Below are positions 10,877 to 24,000 of a stretch of DNA of 64,000 nucleotides, in pieces. The translations under genes were made by a program, and so were the position numbers. Under the pieces are notes generated by a model. The model worked only from the letters and a program-made list of their open reading frames with translations. It made no database searches and was not told the DNA's origin. Source of the stretch: Siphonodentalium dalli (taxonomy: Eukaryota; Mollusca; Scaphopoda; Gadilida; Siphonodentaliidae); NCBI GenBank assembly GCA_032622095.1, contig CP136063.1, positions 79,213,980-79,277,979 on the forward strand, in the 5' to 3' direction. Every line of letters begins with the position of its first letter. Positions within the stretch are counted from its first letter, which is position 1.

Positions 10877-11120
10877 CTGAAACGAACATAGTAGAATTAT
10901 ACGTTTAAAATTATTATACACTTCCATGTATCCATGATCGCGTTAACGAAAACTTACGGGAAATTGTTTATTTGCCTGTACTTCATTCTATTAGTCCACG
11001 TACATATATACAGTGTATATGAGATAGACTATAGTGTATTTAGTTATATTGTTAGGATTGACAGACTTAAAATGTTGCTGGTTACGCGCATCCGTGTGCG
11101 ATATGGTATACGACATACAC

Positions 11121-11490
11121 ACTAAATTCAAAGTTGGTAAATTAACCCCAAAAGTAGTTAAATTTTACTACTTTAGGTAGTTCGTATTCATCCCGCTACC
11201 TTGGGTGGTTAATTTTACTACCTGATGGGTAGGTAAAAAATTAAATACCTTTGGTAGTTAAAATAACTACATTCGGTAGTTGAAATAACTACCCCCGGGG
11301 GCTATTTTAACTACCCAACGGGAGGCAAATTTTTAACTACTTTAGGTAGGGGTTGAATACGAACTACCCAGTAGTTAATTTTACTACCTGTGGGTGGTTG
11401 GAATTTTAACTACCTACGGGTAGATAATCTGATAACTACTATTGGTGGGAAAGTTTTCTACCTAGAATGGTTATTCTAACTATTTTAATT
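11121..11490. repeat. Foldback built from GGTAGTTAAAA/TTTTAACTACC words
   Basis: Inverted and direct copies of GGTAGTTAAA and TTTTACTACC alternate across the region. The arms are nearly symmetrical about CTACCCCCGGGGGCTA near 11290-11306: ACTACTTTAGGTAGTTCGTA on the left mirrors TTGAATACGAACTACCC on the right. Non-coding. Confidence 0.7.
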
Positions 11491-13265
11491 GGTAATTCAA
11501 AGGTGTCCCATCTAACCACTCCAAGTAGCTATTTTACCTCTAAAGATAGTAATGACATGTGGACCACAAAATAAGACAATGCAGAAAATAATTTCAATAT
11601 TTATTAAAAACAAAACAAAACATAAATATTTATATATATAGTTCAGAGCATTTGTGCTTTTAGCAAATTGCAATACAAGGTTTCTTACCAGGAATAAGTA
11701 CATTAGCCTGCACAAAACAATGTCAATTTTGTGAAAATCGATGGATTCTAATAGTTGAAAAATTGACCCAATGCCAGGGAATCTCATCAGACTTCAAATG
11801 TCTTAAAAGGACACTAAAACTTATTTCATCCAAATTGATTATATAACCAAAATGGTTGTTGCAATCTGATTTGTCAATTTTTAAAAACAGCGATAAACTG
11901 AAATGGAGTGTCATTTGACCTCAGACGTCTTTAAAAAGCAAAAATGAGCAATAAAGAGCGTTCCTTTAAACATATGTAGCAAAATTGGACAAAAGTAAAA
12001 CTAGTAATGCATGGTTAATATTTTGGATAGGTGCTGTGGGCATCAAATTATTTATAAATGGGCTACTAATCAGCAATAAAGAGCTTTATTATATTCTTAA
12101 AACATAGATGTAACTTTGTCAGGAGTTATATTTCAGCTGCTGTTTATCCCAGATACTTAATTATTTAAATGACTTGAAGGGTCGCAAATAACGCATTCTT
12201 AACATGAGCACTGATGCTACCCAGCTAAGGTTGTGCATAAAAAATTGCCCTAGGTCAAGTTTGTTTTGGTTGCTCATATTAGAGTGAATCCGTTTTACCA
12301 AGAATCAATAAATTTATGTATATATAAAAAAAATGGAAGAACTAAGTGCCATAACTCTGGTAGAAAAGATATCTGACAATCCCTACTTTTGAACTCAAAT
12401 GAGATATTGTTGTGAAAGATCCATATAACCAATATGAATGGAATTTGTTGAAGTTTGTTCATGTTATCATGCCAAAGGTCATATATAACATTACAAAACT
12501 GACATACTAAGGGCTATAATTCAGGAAACATAAATCTTCAAACTCAATTGATATTTTCATGTGAAAGGTCCGCATAAAAAATTCCTGGTCTTTCACTGGG
12601 TCTCTACTTTATTCCAAAAAAATCACGTATTGGGACGTTTTTATCTATTTTAGAGATTTTTATTTGTTCAAACATATTTATATATATTAAAAATATTCAC
12701 TTTGTGGGCTTTGCAATACTAATGGGAGTGCATGAACTAATGGTTGTGTTGTTTATATGCAGTTGTGGACTACACAAGAGTCGATAAATAATTCCAAAGA
12801 ACATAACATGTTCATGTTCAAAATATTGTTTTATAGCTTTAACCAATAATAAAAAAGACGGAAGCACCCTTCAGACATGATATCAGTCTTCAACCCAGAG
12901 AACATTACGGGCATGGATTAGTATCCCTCGTCACAACTGGGCGGAGCCACTCTCCCGTATCATTCATTACGAGCATCGAGACACCAGGTGCGTGGCATCC
13001 GAAATAGTATTGTAGCCTCTTTCATACCATTTCAGTCGAGTAGAGTCACAACAGCCCTCGCACCTCGCATAGCCATTAGCCAAAAGATAATTTTATAATT
13101 TTGTGTAGTCCACTTGAGGTAAAACACACCACTCTAGTTATATGCAATGAAAAAAATATTATTTACCAAATTGCCTTAATGTTTACAAGGAAAACATACT
13201 TTTTTGCCAACAATTGCACAGAGGCTGACATAATTTCATTATGATATTTAAAATTTGGCAATGGA
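11491..13265. other. Intronic, no gene recognised
   Basis: AT-rich. 12330-12580 holds two loosely similar blocks (CCATAACTCTGGTAGAAAAG and GGGCTATAATTCAGGAAACA) of the 'ataactctg ... gaaaggtccatat' kind common in invertebrate interspersed repeats, not assigned to a family. Confidence 0.4.
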
Positions 13266-13277
13266 TAAAAATAATAC

Positions 13278-13425
13278 CCATATAGTTTAACGAGATACAA
13301 GGCTTATTTTCACTCGTATATATAATTCACCAAATGGGGACCTTGCTAAAGCTTGGTTCCCCATTTGGCATTTGCTGAATCATACTCACGAAACAAACCT
13401 TGTATCTCATAAAACTGTATGGATA
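13278..13425. repeat. Hairpin-forming inverted repeat, about 145 bp
   Basis: The left arm CCCATATAGTTTAACGAGAT and the following ACAAGGCTTATTTTCACTCG pair with the right arm CGAAACAAACCTTGTATCTC and ATAAAACTGTATGG. The inner ends CCAAATGGGGACC and GGTTCCCCATTTGG pair around a TTGCTAAAGCTT loop. It could be a small MITE relic. Confidence 0.65.
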
Positions 13426-15924
13426 TTCTATATTTAACCATTCAACCAACTCACCGATGCGCTGCCCGGGAGTAACAACAGTCGTACCTCTCTTCCCTTG
13501 TGTCGCTATTCTCTGGGGATGAATTACGCAGGGTAAAGATTCGCCAACAAGTAAATGTATAAGGGCAATTGGACATCATCACCAATCACCATTATCAAAA
13601 GAAAACTGTTTCCACATAAATGGGGCCGACCTAACCAGCAAGCGACTCAATTGTTGTCAGTGATCTGACATCTGATAGTAGAGCGAGATCTCTTGGAGAT
13701 CCCATTATTGTGGACAACAGCTGCAAACGAGGTAATTGGTCCAGGTAGAGGACACCTTTAGTACCATATTGGTCAATGACATGGTACCACACGTCATTCC
13801 GAAAATTTAACAATGACTGGCAGTCTAAATATATGATTAGATGTGTTTTAATTCATGCTAGGGACAATGATGACATAGCCATGTCGTTTTCACTAGCCAT
13901 GTATATTTCACTCTAACCAATTAACCAAGCTTGTGTGGGTATCGTGCTTTGCTTTTCCAGTATATACCAAAATCATCAAATAAAATCATAAATGTGACAT
14001 CAGATTTCTCCCCTGATGTACCGTTATGAAACTACTGAAATGTGCCAAAATTGGGTATAAGACAAAACATTGAGTATGTGGCTCTTGGGTTTGGGAGAAA
14101 AATAATCCATGACCTGGGATGTGGGCATAGAAAAATCTCATCTTCCGGACCAGCTATTGGGTCCGGACAATCGGCCGAAATATCTTGCCTCTCGGGGTGA
14201 GATCTTTCCATCCCCACACCTCAGGTCAGGATGAATATAATATTATTTTTATCTCAATCTAACTTCAGCTGAACATGCACTGCGCCCATAATGTTTTGCA
14301 TTCAGAATTTTTTATTTCTGGTATAGTTACAAAGAGCTTATAAAGTCAATGAAAATGTCCCTGATTCTAATCAGATGTTCATGACATGCATGTGCTATCA
14401 ACTGATACAGATGACAATCAGCCATGACATGAGGATACACCTGTTGCGTTTTGTCAATACAAAAGAACGATAAAGTTTTACATGTGTATATCACCTGGAT
14501 ACACATGTGTATAATCAGTTCTCATTACAATTAGGCTCTCAGGCTGGAATAAGCTACACATAACAGTCCTAATGAATATACACATGTAACTATAAGTCAC
14601 ATAACCGCCACTATAAATAGTTTATGCATGCAATTCCTGTTGTATAACATCAAAGCGCAGTTTTACGATTGACAATGTTATCTCCTGTTACTTGAATTTT
14701 GGCGAATAAGAAAAACGGGTGCTAACTGTTGAAATTCTTGGAAATACTTAATTCTATTCTCCTTGATGGCTATTATTGATAATTTCTGGACTCTTCAAAT
14801 GGACACACATTAGTGTTAAATTAGTTGTAATCACAAATTTGTGAACACTGAAATAAGCATTGTGACCAGATATGACAGGAAACTTATTATGCTATTTTAG
14901 CTATGTGTCGAGAAACTCTGGAGCCGATGAAAATCGTCAATATACTGATTGGCTTCATCACTTTACTGTTAAATGTTGTGATTGACTGACATTGATGTAA
15001 AGATTCTTGGGGATAATGGAAATACCAGATATTTTCTTCATGAATCTTTAATGCATATATAGCTTGTTCAAGAGTGTAATTTAGTTAGAACTGTTGTATT
15101 TATGTAATACACACGCTTCACACATCTCGATGATACTGAAATTAATATATGAAATAATAGAAAAAAACTCTTCAAGGTGACATGCAACAGTTTTAGAGTG
15201 ATCTGGGCCCCCACATCTGATCCCAAAAAGTGGAAAAGTGTAGGTTGTGTTTGTGTAACTACCACACTTTTCAGTTAGATGAGAATCCATCCCATATTTT
15301 ATGAGTTCAAGGAATACTATTTCACATGCGGAATATCCGTGTCGCACAATAGGCCCATAGCCCCATAGGGGATAGCCCCAAAATTGTCTATTTGATCATA
15401 TCAGATTTTGAAAACAATTTTGAGACAGTCCGTAAACTCTTCCTTTTCTGGTCAAATCGTAACATTGGCTCTGTATTCAATTAGAATTATAAGATATACT
15501 TTGTAAAAGAATGAATACATGTATCACTTGACTTTTCATGTTGCAGAAATATGCTATGTGTTGGTAGAAATCAACAGCGAAGGCTTTATCCTCAATCGGT
15601 GATGTGACAAAATATGGGGAGATAGCTAGGTCATGAATTTTTCGCTCAAAATGCGAAACATATCTCAAAACATTGAAATGTTACACCAAACATCACTAGA
15701 TAGGAGCATTTCTAAAATATCGCATCTGACCGAAGTGGCAACCAATTAAATTCATTATTTAGCCAAACCGGTTGCATATGTCACCTTTAACTGTAGATTA
15801 AAGATCCAAACATTTTCAACGTATTGTTCAGGTTTCTAAATCTGAGATAAATTGAACACATTGTATGCATTCAATATGTGATTACATGTTATTTTGAAAA
15901 CTTTCCTGTATTAATATAAGTTTA
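13426..15924. other. Intronic, no gene recognised
   Basis: No family motif in any frame. All open frames are under 100 codons and lack conserved features. No strong repeat structure seen by eye. Confidence 0.4.
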
Positions 15925-16060
15925 GTTGTGGTGTATTGATGGTAACATGGCGTGACAATGACAACTTCGGGTTTATGTTCAACCGATTCACAAAGCGACA
16001 AGGTTGAACACAGGCTAAAAGTGGTCAATGTCATGACATGTTACCATCAATCCACCACAA
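15925..16060. repeat. Imperfect palindrome, 136 bp
   Basis: TTGTGGTGTATTGATGGTAA at the left end is mirrored by TTACCATCAATCCACCACAA at the right end. The inner parts (TGTTCAACC / GGTTGAACA) also pair. Probably a small foldback MITE. Confidence 0.75.
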
Positions 16061-16215
16061 TGGCGTACATGTATTTGTTCTGCCAACAGTCCTGGTCATT
16101 CACATTAATTTGGCACTTATTCCGCATAATGATCAGCAGAAAATGTCAAAATCTCCTAAACCTCTCTCCAACATATGACATGAAACGGCCATCGAGAGAC
16201 GATGAAGCGGTCTTG

Positions 16216-16775
16216 GTTTCCGTTATGCTAATGGCTCCAGACGTAAACATGGGATATGTTGCACGACTGTCTGACCAATCAAAGATGCAGTTTCTTACTG
16301 GAAGCAGAACATTGTATGATTTTCATCCTGTTCAGCACATAAGAAAATTTCCTTCAGTATATACACATGTACATACTCGTAGATGCAACCTGTGGGTACG
16401 ATGCTGAACATTTTATTCTTAGTACGAACATCAAACTCAAGCTCAGGATCACATTAGGCGTTTGCGCTGAATTTCTTCTCTGTAGTTCCAAACATGTTTC
16501 CGTTATTTTGATGGCTCCAGGCGTAAACATGGGATATGCTGCGCGACTCTCCGATCAATAAAAGATGCGGTTTCTTACTGGAAGCGGAACATTGTATGAA
16601 TTTCATCCTGGTCACCACGTTAGAGAATTTCCTGCTGTACATACACAGGTACATGTACATAGATGCAACCTGTGGGTATGATTCTTAGTACGAACATCGA
16701 ACTACACTACCTGAAGCTCAGATCGGGATCATATTATGAATTATTCTCTGTAGTTCCAATGTAGTTCCAAACATG
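16216..16775 (+). repeat. Two-copy tandem duplication, 280 bp period
   Basis: GTTTCCGTTATGCTAATGGC at 16216 recurs at 16496 with changes; the similarity runs through GATGCAACCTGTGGGTA and on to the CTGTAGTTCCAAACATGTT junction. Copy 1 has an open frame; copy 2 has a stop in that frame (after ARLSDQ). That argues against a protein. Confidence 0.8.
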
Positions 16776-16789
16776 TTCCTGCACTGTAC

Positions 16790-18086
16790 CTGCAAATAAC
16801 GGGCCAAAAGAGATGATATAGATTAATAAAAGTGTTAAGGCCAGCGAAAAAATTAGGGTAGGTAAGGAATTTTTATTTTATTTCGATATTTTTTAGCCAA
16901 CTGCAGAAATACCTCGACTGATGTTGCCCAGTTGAGGGTCAGCAAGATATGGATATATGACGATCCACATCATGCTGACTCCCAAATGGGGTGCACTCAG
17001 CCTGGTGTAGGCATAACCTCGTACGTGGCTGTCTTCCTGCTGACCCATCATAATATGTATTTTGTCAACTCCGGTTACATAAAATGCTAACCCATGCTGT
17101 GCGGAAAGTATTACTTGATTAACAGTGGAAATATACATTATAAGATTAAACTTACTTCATGCTTAAGTAAGTTTTTTATCATTCACATACCACATTTTAA
17201 AATAAATTTTGCTATAAACTTGGTACAAAATTCATGTCACTAACTTTTTATAAGAATTTTACCAATAATACTGCCATTATACCGTACTTGTATTGTGACA
17301 ACTACATCCCTTTTTCTGGGGGTAGCCAGTATGCCCACCGAGCATGCCTGGTTTGTTAAAACAGTAGCTATACCCCTAACATATGTGGTGATAACCTATA
17401 TACATGTATATATACAGATACACACCCACCATGTCTGTTGATAGTGTTCCAGAAGTCCCAAAACAAGACATAAAGCAGGCAGGAGATCAACTCTCAGGAA
17501 ATTAAAATTGCAAAATGTATGCCCATTAATCCACAACCCAACACACACCTGGGGCTTTTGAGACAGTTGTCACTTCGTGGTCACTTTTCACAGGGATATG
17601 TTAGAAAACATGTGTTTTGCACACTAAAGATCATCAATATTTAAGAGCATTAAATTTTGACTTTTTCTCAAAATATCAATAAAAAGTTTAGGATCGGCGG
17701 GTTATTTTTATGTTCAGTCGATGTATGGAAACATAGTATCTCTTTTTTGGCCTAATGTAGCTCAGCTTGGACATGAGATATAATTCTCACAGAAGTTCAT
17801 GGAATGATGGAGGAAAGATGGAAATTTCCAGTGATGGAAGTATACCCTCTGTTAAGCGGATTCATGATATATCACACACGGTTCTAGGCCTTATGCCGAC
17901 CCGTTATAATAAGTTTGGGTGCCCGGAGCCTGGGTTCCCAAAATTAAGTAAACCGAGCCGTAATATTCAGAATTTGTCATGCTTTTGTACATTAATTTTA
18001 TTTGGGAAAACACTGAAAGATCTAATTAAATGCGAAAAAAGCATTGGACGTAACAATAAACAGTGCCATTGTAGCTATATATAACA
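16790..18086. other. Intronic, no gene recognised
   Basis: No supported gene. Open frames near 16893-17138 (minus) and 17767-18084 (plus) have no recognisable domain. Confidence 0.4.
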
Positions 18087-18704
18087 CTAGCAGGTGGACC
18101 CGACTTCGTCCGGGCTGTTTCCCCTCTGCTTTTTGGCGAATTGCGCGATTTGACCTTGAATTGTCCATTTTGAAGGTCAGGTGGGGTCACGATTTGACCC
18201 GTCCAAAACACTGGCCGGACAAAAGTACCCCACAAAAGTACCCGTCGAAATCCATCCGGTTTTACCCGATTTGACATTGAATTGATCATTTTGAAGGTCA
18301 AGGTCAGGGTCACAATTTGACCCGTCCAAAACACAGTGGACAAAAGTAACCCTATGTATAAAATTTCGTCGAAATCCCATCAATATTCGCGATTTGACCT
18401 TGAATTGACCCGATTTCAAGGTCAAGGTCATGTCGCACGGGCAAACGAATAGGCTTACGACACTCCCCATACTAAAGTATCCACAGACACTAATTTTCAT
18501 CGAAATCCTGTGATACTCGGGCGATTGACCTTGAAATGACCCGATTTCAAGGTCAAGGTCATTTCGCACGGGCAAATTAATAGGCCCATGCCACTCCCCG
18601 GCTGAAAGTACCCCCACATACCAAGTTTCATCGAAATCGGTTCGGTCGTTTTCGAGTCCATCGCGAACACACAGACAGACAGATTTCCCAAAATATATAA
18701 TAGA
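18087..18704 (-). mobile_element. Helitron-like non-autonomous element, family B
   Basis: Read on the minus strand, it starts at 18704 with TCTATTATATATTTTGGGAA, followed by a TCTGTCTGTCTG run and a CCGATTTCGATGAAACTTGG leader. Diverged tandem units with TTTCAAGGTCAAGGTCA follow. It ends with a hairpin (CCCGGAC GAA GTCGGG) and then CTAG at 18087-18090, followed by T. A 5' TC, a 3' hairpin and terminal CTRR are Helitron hallmarks. No Rep/helicase is present. It directly abuts family A at 18705. Confidence 0.65.
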
Positions 18705-19080
18705 CTAGCCGATGAGCCCGACGTTGCCCAGGCTATTCAAAAACCAAATTTCAAGTCGATAGCTCCACCCGTTTACGAGATCTGGTAACCAAATTTCAAG
18801 TCGATAGCTCCACCCGTTTCCGAGATCTGGTCTGCGCATGCGCGAAGCTGGCGTCGCACGGGCTCGGCGACCCGATAAAATTCGTATCCGGGGCAAGATA
18901 CATTCACATAGCAAATTTCAAGTCGATAGCTCCACCCGTTTCCGAGATCTCGTCTGCGCATGCGCGAAGCGGGCGCCGCACGGGCTCGCCAATACGACAA
19001 CGACGACCGCCTGGTCAAAATACGCACACGTACCAAGTTTCGTCCCGATCGGTCGAGCATTGTAGATTTGTATAAATGAC
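18705..19080 (-). mobile_element. Helitron-like element, family A (same family as 35.5-38.3 kb array), 5' end lost
   Basis: On the minus strand this has the family A leader (CGACCGATCGGGACGAAACT at about 19040-19060) and about two 122-bp units with GGAAACGGGTGGAGCTATCG. The family A 3' end (GCTCATCGGCTAG) has CTAG at 18705-18708. The usual TCTCATATATATTTTGAAG start is missing. Its CTAG is followed at once by the TC of family B. Confidence 0.65.
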
Positions 19081-20483
19081 ATACATACATATGGGTTATT
19101 ACAAGTCACTGACGTGGGATATGAATCGATGAATTTACTGATCATTTTTTTTTTTAAATTGCATCTTGTCGTGTCTTAATCACGAGGAGATATCTCTTAG
19201 CCACGAGAAGATATTTGCAAATAGTGGATAAATATGCCCAAAGTCGAGGTAGAACAAAGGAGCTAGATTTTAACAATTGAATAATTATTAATCAATAATT
19301 ATATTGATATCTGTTTGGTTTATAAAGCACAATTGTTTGAGCATTCACATACTAATATAATAGAAGTAATGTGCCACACACATATGTGAAATGATCAAGA
19401 ACTTTTGACATAAAACATAGTAAATAACTCATTAAACATTGCCATTAGCAATTATTTTATGTTCTGCCCTGCCAGTGTGAACCATTTTACATCAGCGTGA
19501 ATTAAATTAAATAAATTAATCAAATAAAAATGAAATTTAGAGACTTATTTATCGGAAATTTGAGTCTATATATATACTCCTTAATATTACCAACTTAACT
19601 GTGAAGTTATTTTTTTTTTTTTGTAAGTATCATTGTTAATTGATATATTGAAAGCCATTGATAATAAATCAAATTTTGGGAAATTGAACAATTTGATGAT
19701 ACAACTTGAGTATAATATTATGACATACTGAAAAGAATAATAAAAGATACTTTAGTAAATATGTGACAGAATTGTTTGGGTCTTGTTAATTGAGAGTACC
19801 ACTTATCATAATTACGCAATGACTAACAATGCGCATCAATGACATTGCAAATCAAATGGTGTTATTTCTTTGTGTGTCAAAATGACGCTGCAAGAAATTA
19901 TGGCTAAATGTTGGCTGGAGGGAATAACTTTGGTCATATGTGCATTGGGTTTTGGGTTAAGAATTTGCTATCTAAAATATGACAATCTACCAACATAATA
20001 GCACAATATACTTTAAGGCTTTTGAACATACACAGATTCACCCCCTCCCCCAACCACAAGCCATCACCATTTCTGGCCATAGGACTGTGGCCATCGGGAC
20101 AGTACCTAAATGGTGCCCAAACATGAAACCTGGATCATTGCCTATATATCCAAAAATGTTTTTCAATTTTAATGACGATATATTCTTCGAGAATAAGTTG
20201 TATATAGTTTCCAGGGCATAAAATAATAAACATTGAATCAAAAACATGACAACATATCCGACCACTAAGCATCTGTAACTTATAATATGGGTAGAATAAT
20301 ACATCAATAATTATGTTTTGTAGTTACTAATTATATTGTTGAACATCATTATTCGGACAAAGTGATAGCTACACAGATATCTGTTGTCGACATACATTCA
20401 ATAGCTATTCTGACAGTACAATGTGACCACACACACTCTGAATATAAGGGAACTTAACCCTTTCATGCCGGGAGCTGCGGTGG
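19081..20483. other. Intronic, no gene recognised
   Basis: AT-rich sequence with a poly-T run near 19610-19622; no gene motif. Confidence 0.4.
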
Positions 20484-20594
20484 TACAGTAATGCTCTAAT
20501 TAATCGACTCCTTAAACACAGCAGAATTATGGGTAACGTTTCAGGATTTAGTCGGAAATATGGCTTGTTGCCATTCATCGGAAAGCTCTCAGGC
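20484..20594 (+). mobile_element. TA-flanked palindromic MITE, single arm only
   Basis: Begins TACAGTAATGCTCTAATTAA and ends in the CATTCATCGGAAAGCTCTC segment that forms the centre of full copies at 28167-28387 and 52050-52270. The second arm is absent. Confidence 0.8.
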
Positions 20595-23500
20595 ATATAT
20601 TTGCTCCATTGCTAGTAGACGAAGAATTTGTTGATGATTTTGGGATTTGACATGAAAGTCAGTTGTTAGTTGTTACTCAGTATTATTTGCAGAGCATTAA
20701 CCCTTTCTATACTAATGTCTTTTCCCTAATCAGTTATGAAAGTATACATTGGAATTCCTTGTTATTAATCTGGAGGGGTGTTCATGAATAATCATCACAT
20801 AATAACAGATAATATCAGTGCCAACATAGTTATTTAATAGAAGGAAATGTTCAGATAATAAGTTCCAACAAACCAGATGTTGTTTATTGACCTTATTATC
20901 TGTATATTTTCTAAGGGAACTATTCATCAATGAGTATTTAGTATAAAAAGAGGTTAAGCTACCGGTGGTGTGCCTGTCCCAATGGTAAAGTATAAATGTA
21001 TACTTACTGTATGAAAACTCAAAAACAAGTCTACAATCCTTTGATCACATTCTTTAAAATGCATGCAGCTTCAATTTTGGAACAACTAGGGATATAGCAC
21101 ATGTGTCCTTTCTCCTGGAAATAACAAAGGTCAAACATTCAAACATTTCGCACTCTTCAAATTCCCCCTTCAATTCAACACCATAGAAACTACTCTATTT
21201 TTTCATTTTCACTTCCTACTATTTCTCACTATAAATTGAAAATACTCAAACCTGATTGAATGAGGGTATGTGTTTGCCATCTTGACACAAATTCATGCCA
21301 TATAATTTGATTCTTGACTGGGGAGGTAAGCATGTACCATTTGGCACCCAACTCATCTACTTCTTTGTAATTTTAAAAACTCCAAATTGTTGAATTTTTT
21401 TTTAAACATAATATGAGGAAACTACTACTAGTAGCTAGTGAATATTTAGTATAGAAAGAGCTGAATTAAAATGGTTTCAAGTATGACTATGAGGAGAATA
21501 ATTATGTGTGTTGTAGTTAATGAGTGATGAGGGATGTGGCTTGTTGGGTGTGCCAATGAATTTAGTCATGAAAAGAGTAAAATCCAAGATGGCCACTGGC
21601 GACCATATTCTTTAACAAATTTCGGAAGCTATCATTCGCTCCCAACTAGAGATAATGCCCAGGAGATCCTTATGATGTTGGTGCAAAATATCTCAGATCG
21701 AAGTACTTAATACATGTGCCGATCAGTCATCATCTATATTATTTACTCTGACAGTCAGTGTTTTAATTACAGTGGTTCCATACTGATAGGCCTGGTTCAA
21801 TCTGAGGTTGATGTCGCAATCATTTTTGATTAAAAATAATAGGTTTCATTTATTCCTCCCAATACATGTGCGATATGCCCATTCAGCCCAATTGTGTCCC
21901 GTTATATACTTTGTGCTGCCATGGGCATATTTTTCAGAATGAATATATTCCACAATCCACATATGATCTTATTGTGGTCGTTTCCAAAAAACAATGAAAC
22001 AATTGAATTCCACCTGCCCTACTTTTCTACCATATGTTACCGGAAACAAATTTTTTTTGTTTTAGGCCTATGTTGCTATACTTACACTTCGGCAACTTTT
22101 CGCAATTTGGGCTATGATTGTCATTTTCTTGTTATATTTTATGCTCTCAAGTCAATATTCCACCTTCTCTCTTAGAATCTTACTCAGCCCCAAAACTTCA
22201 ACTTAATCCTTTGAAGATACATGTACCTTGATGGAATGAAAGAATGAAAGAATGATATAATTTTTTTATCCAAATGACCTGTGGTCAGATGCCCGTAGCC
22301 TGTTTATATATAACTATGGGTATATGCCAGATTTTACCGTTAAAAAAAAATGCTGTGCTTTTGACAGTGTATTTATCCATGGTGTATGTTGCTGTGGTTG
22401 GCCGTGTTATCTTATATTTTGAAGGGTTATCTTGTTTGACTGGTAATTAGTTTAGCGGTTTCTATGTTTTGTCTGGTCAGATGTTACCGGTATGTTTGAG
22501 CTTTGTCTGAAATAGAAAACACTTTTTATATTAGAATTTGCGCAACAGGAGCGCAAGGACATCGCATGTCCAGTGTGTTTAAAGACATATTATGTACTTG
22601 TTCGGGTGCGTGAAACTGATAAGTTAGTATGCAGGTGCTACACCAACTGGAGGAATGTAACATTCTACTAACATCGAAAATCTCAAGCAAATCTACCGTA
22701 CCACTCCATTGAAAACATCGTCTGAACTGGGCTAAATTGTAAATATTTACTACTAGAATCGGGACGCATCTATCGGCGGTAAACTAACGAAAATGATTTC
22801 GCCATCGGCAGTCACTGCATTGAATTAGTATATAAGAATGACAGTGTTTGTTGTCAATTTAGATATAACATTTGTAAAAATAACTACTTTGAACAAGATT
22901 ATTCTCCACTTCTATTTGACCACCCTACCGGAGTGTTTCACATCACTTTAAGGGCTTTTAGAGACCGAATATATATTATATAGAGATAATGAAATTATAT
23001 ATGTACCGGTATATAGTATTTGAGTTGATTGTGATGACTTTCATGTAGTTTTGTGGTTATGAGAGCACATTCTTATTGTCCCCTTGATTTCTGTATGTTT
23101 TCTACTTTTAAAATATATCTTTTCCAATATGGGTGGCACCAGGATATCTCCCAATTATATCTACCGGGCAGATTACTGCAGATCTCCCCGATGGACAAGC
23201 TAGGGGTTGTGGTCCCATCCTGTTTTCCAACAAAATCTAATATTGATGATTTCTCATCATCAGTGAATGCAAGACCACACCTTTGTTATGGGGTGCCAGA
23301 CAGGGGCGTGATGACAAGGGCTGGTTATGCAGGGGTCTTACCCCCCCCATATAGCCAAACCTCACACAACATTTAGTTGGAAATTATACCAAAATTAGGT
23401 TTGATTTTCCAATGTTCAATTTATTAGTGACATATTTGTTTATTTTAGAACATTTGCATATATTCCTTTCATTTGCAAAACTTTGGACTCAAATGGCCAT

Positions 23501-23862
23501 TAGTTGGCAATTTTCCAACATTTGGGTGGGTATCAGGTTGGAAATTTCCCCCAATTTGAACATCTTGAGGCCAGTCTAGATGCTAAGAATGAACAATTTT
23601 CATATTCAGAACCACCGGGCCGTCCGACCTATTTGTCTTGTGATGTTCTCAGTGGCCAGTTAAAGCTGTTAATTAATTTTTTAAAACACAATAAATTGGG
23701 GTGCGAATTTTCCTGGCATTCATCAATATCACAGACAATTAGGTGTTGTAATTTTCAGGTTCAGATCTAAATAAATTCGCATACTGGGCCGAACCATCCT
23801 TTTCATCCCCTGCAAGGATAGTGGCCACAAGACTACTGATCCATTTAGAATATGCTACCATT
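20595..23862. other. Intronic, no gene recognised
   Basis: No coding motif. A small GAATGAAA microsatellite lies near 22233-22255. A frame at 23053-23376 has no recognisable domain. Confidence 0.4.
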
Positions 23863-24000
23863 TACAGTAATGCCCTAATTAATCGACTCCGTAGCCACAG
23901 CAGAATTATTGGTAACTTTCAGGATTTAGTCGGAATGTGGCCATATTTCCGACTAAATCCTGCTGTGGTTATGGAGTCCATTAATTAGGGCACTACTGTA
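23863..24000. mobile_element. TA-flanked palindromic MITE, centre deleted
   Basis: Both termini are present (TACAGTAATGCCCTAATTAA at left; TTAATTAGGGCACTACTGTA at right). The central third of the family palindrome is missing, leaving 138 bp. Confidence 0.85.

Noticed and set aside
9147-10927. A separate small gene formed by the frames at 9147-9494 and 10487-10927
   Set aside because: Splice phases and motif order show that they are the last two exons of the iGluR. The ends of the open frames extend past the splice sites into introns.
15952-16561. Coding sequence with the repeated MAPxVNMGYxARLSDQ peptide
   Set aside because: The second copy of the 280-bp duplication is interrupted in the same frame and no family is recognised.
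18087-18704. Coding frames on the minus strand with repeated CDMTLTLKSG peptides
   Set aside because: They are translations of the TTTCAAGGTCAAGGTCA repeat units in a Helitron-like element.
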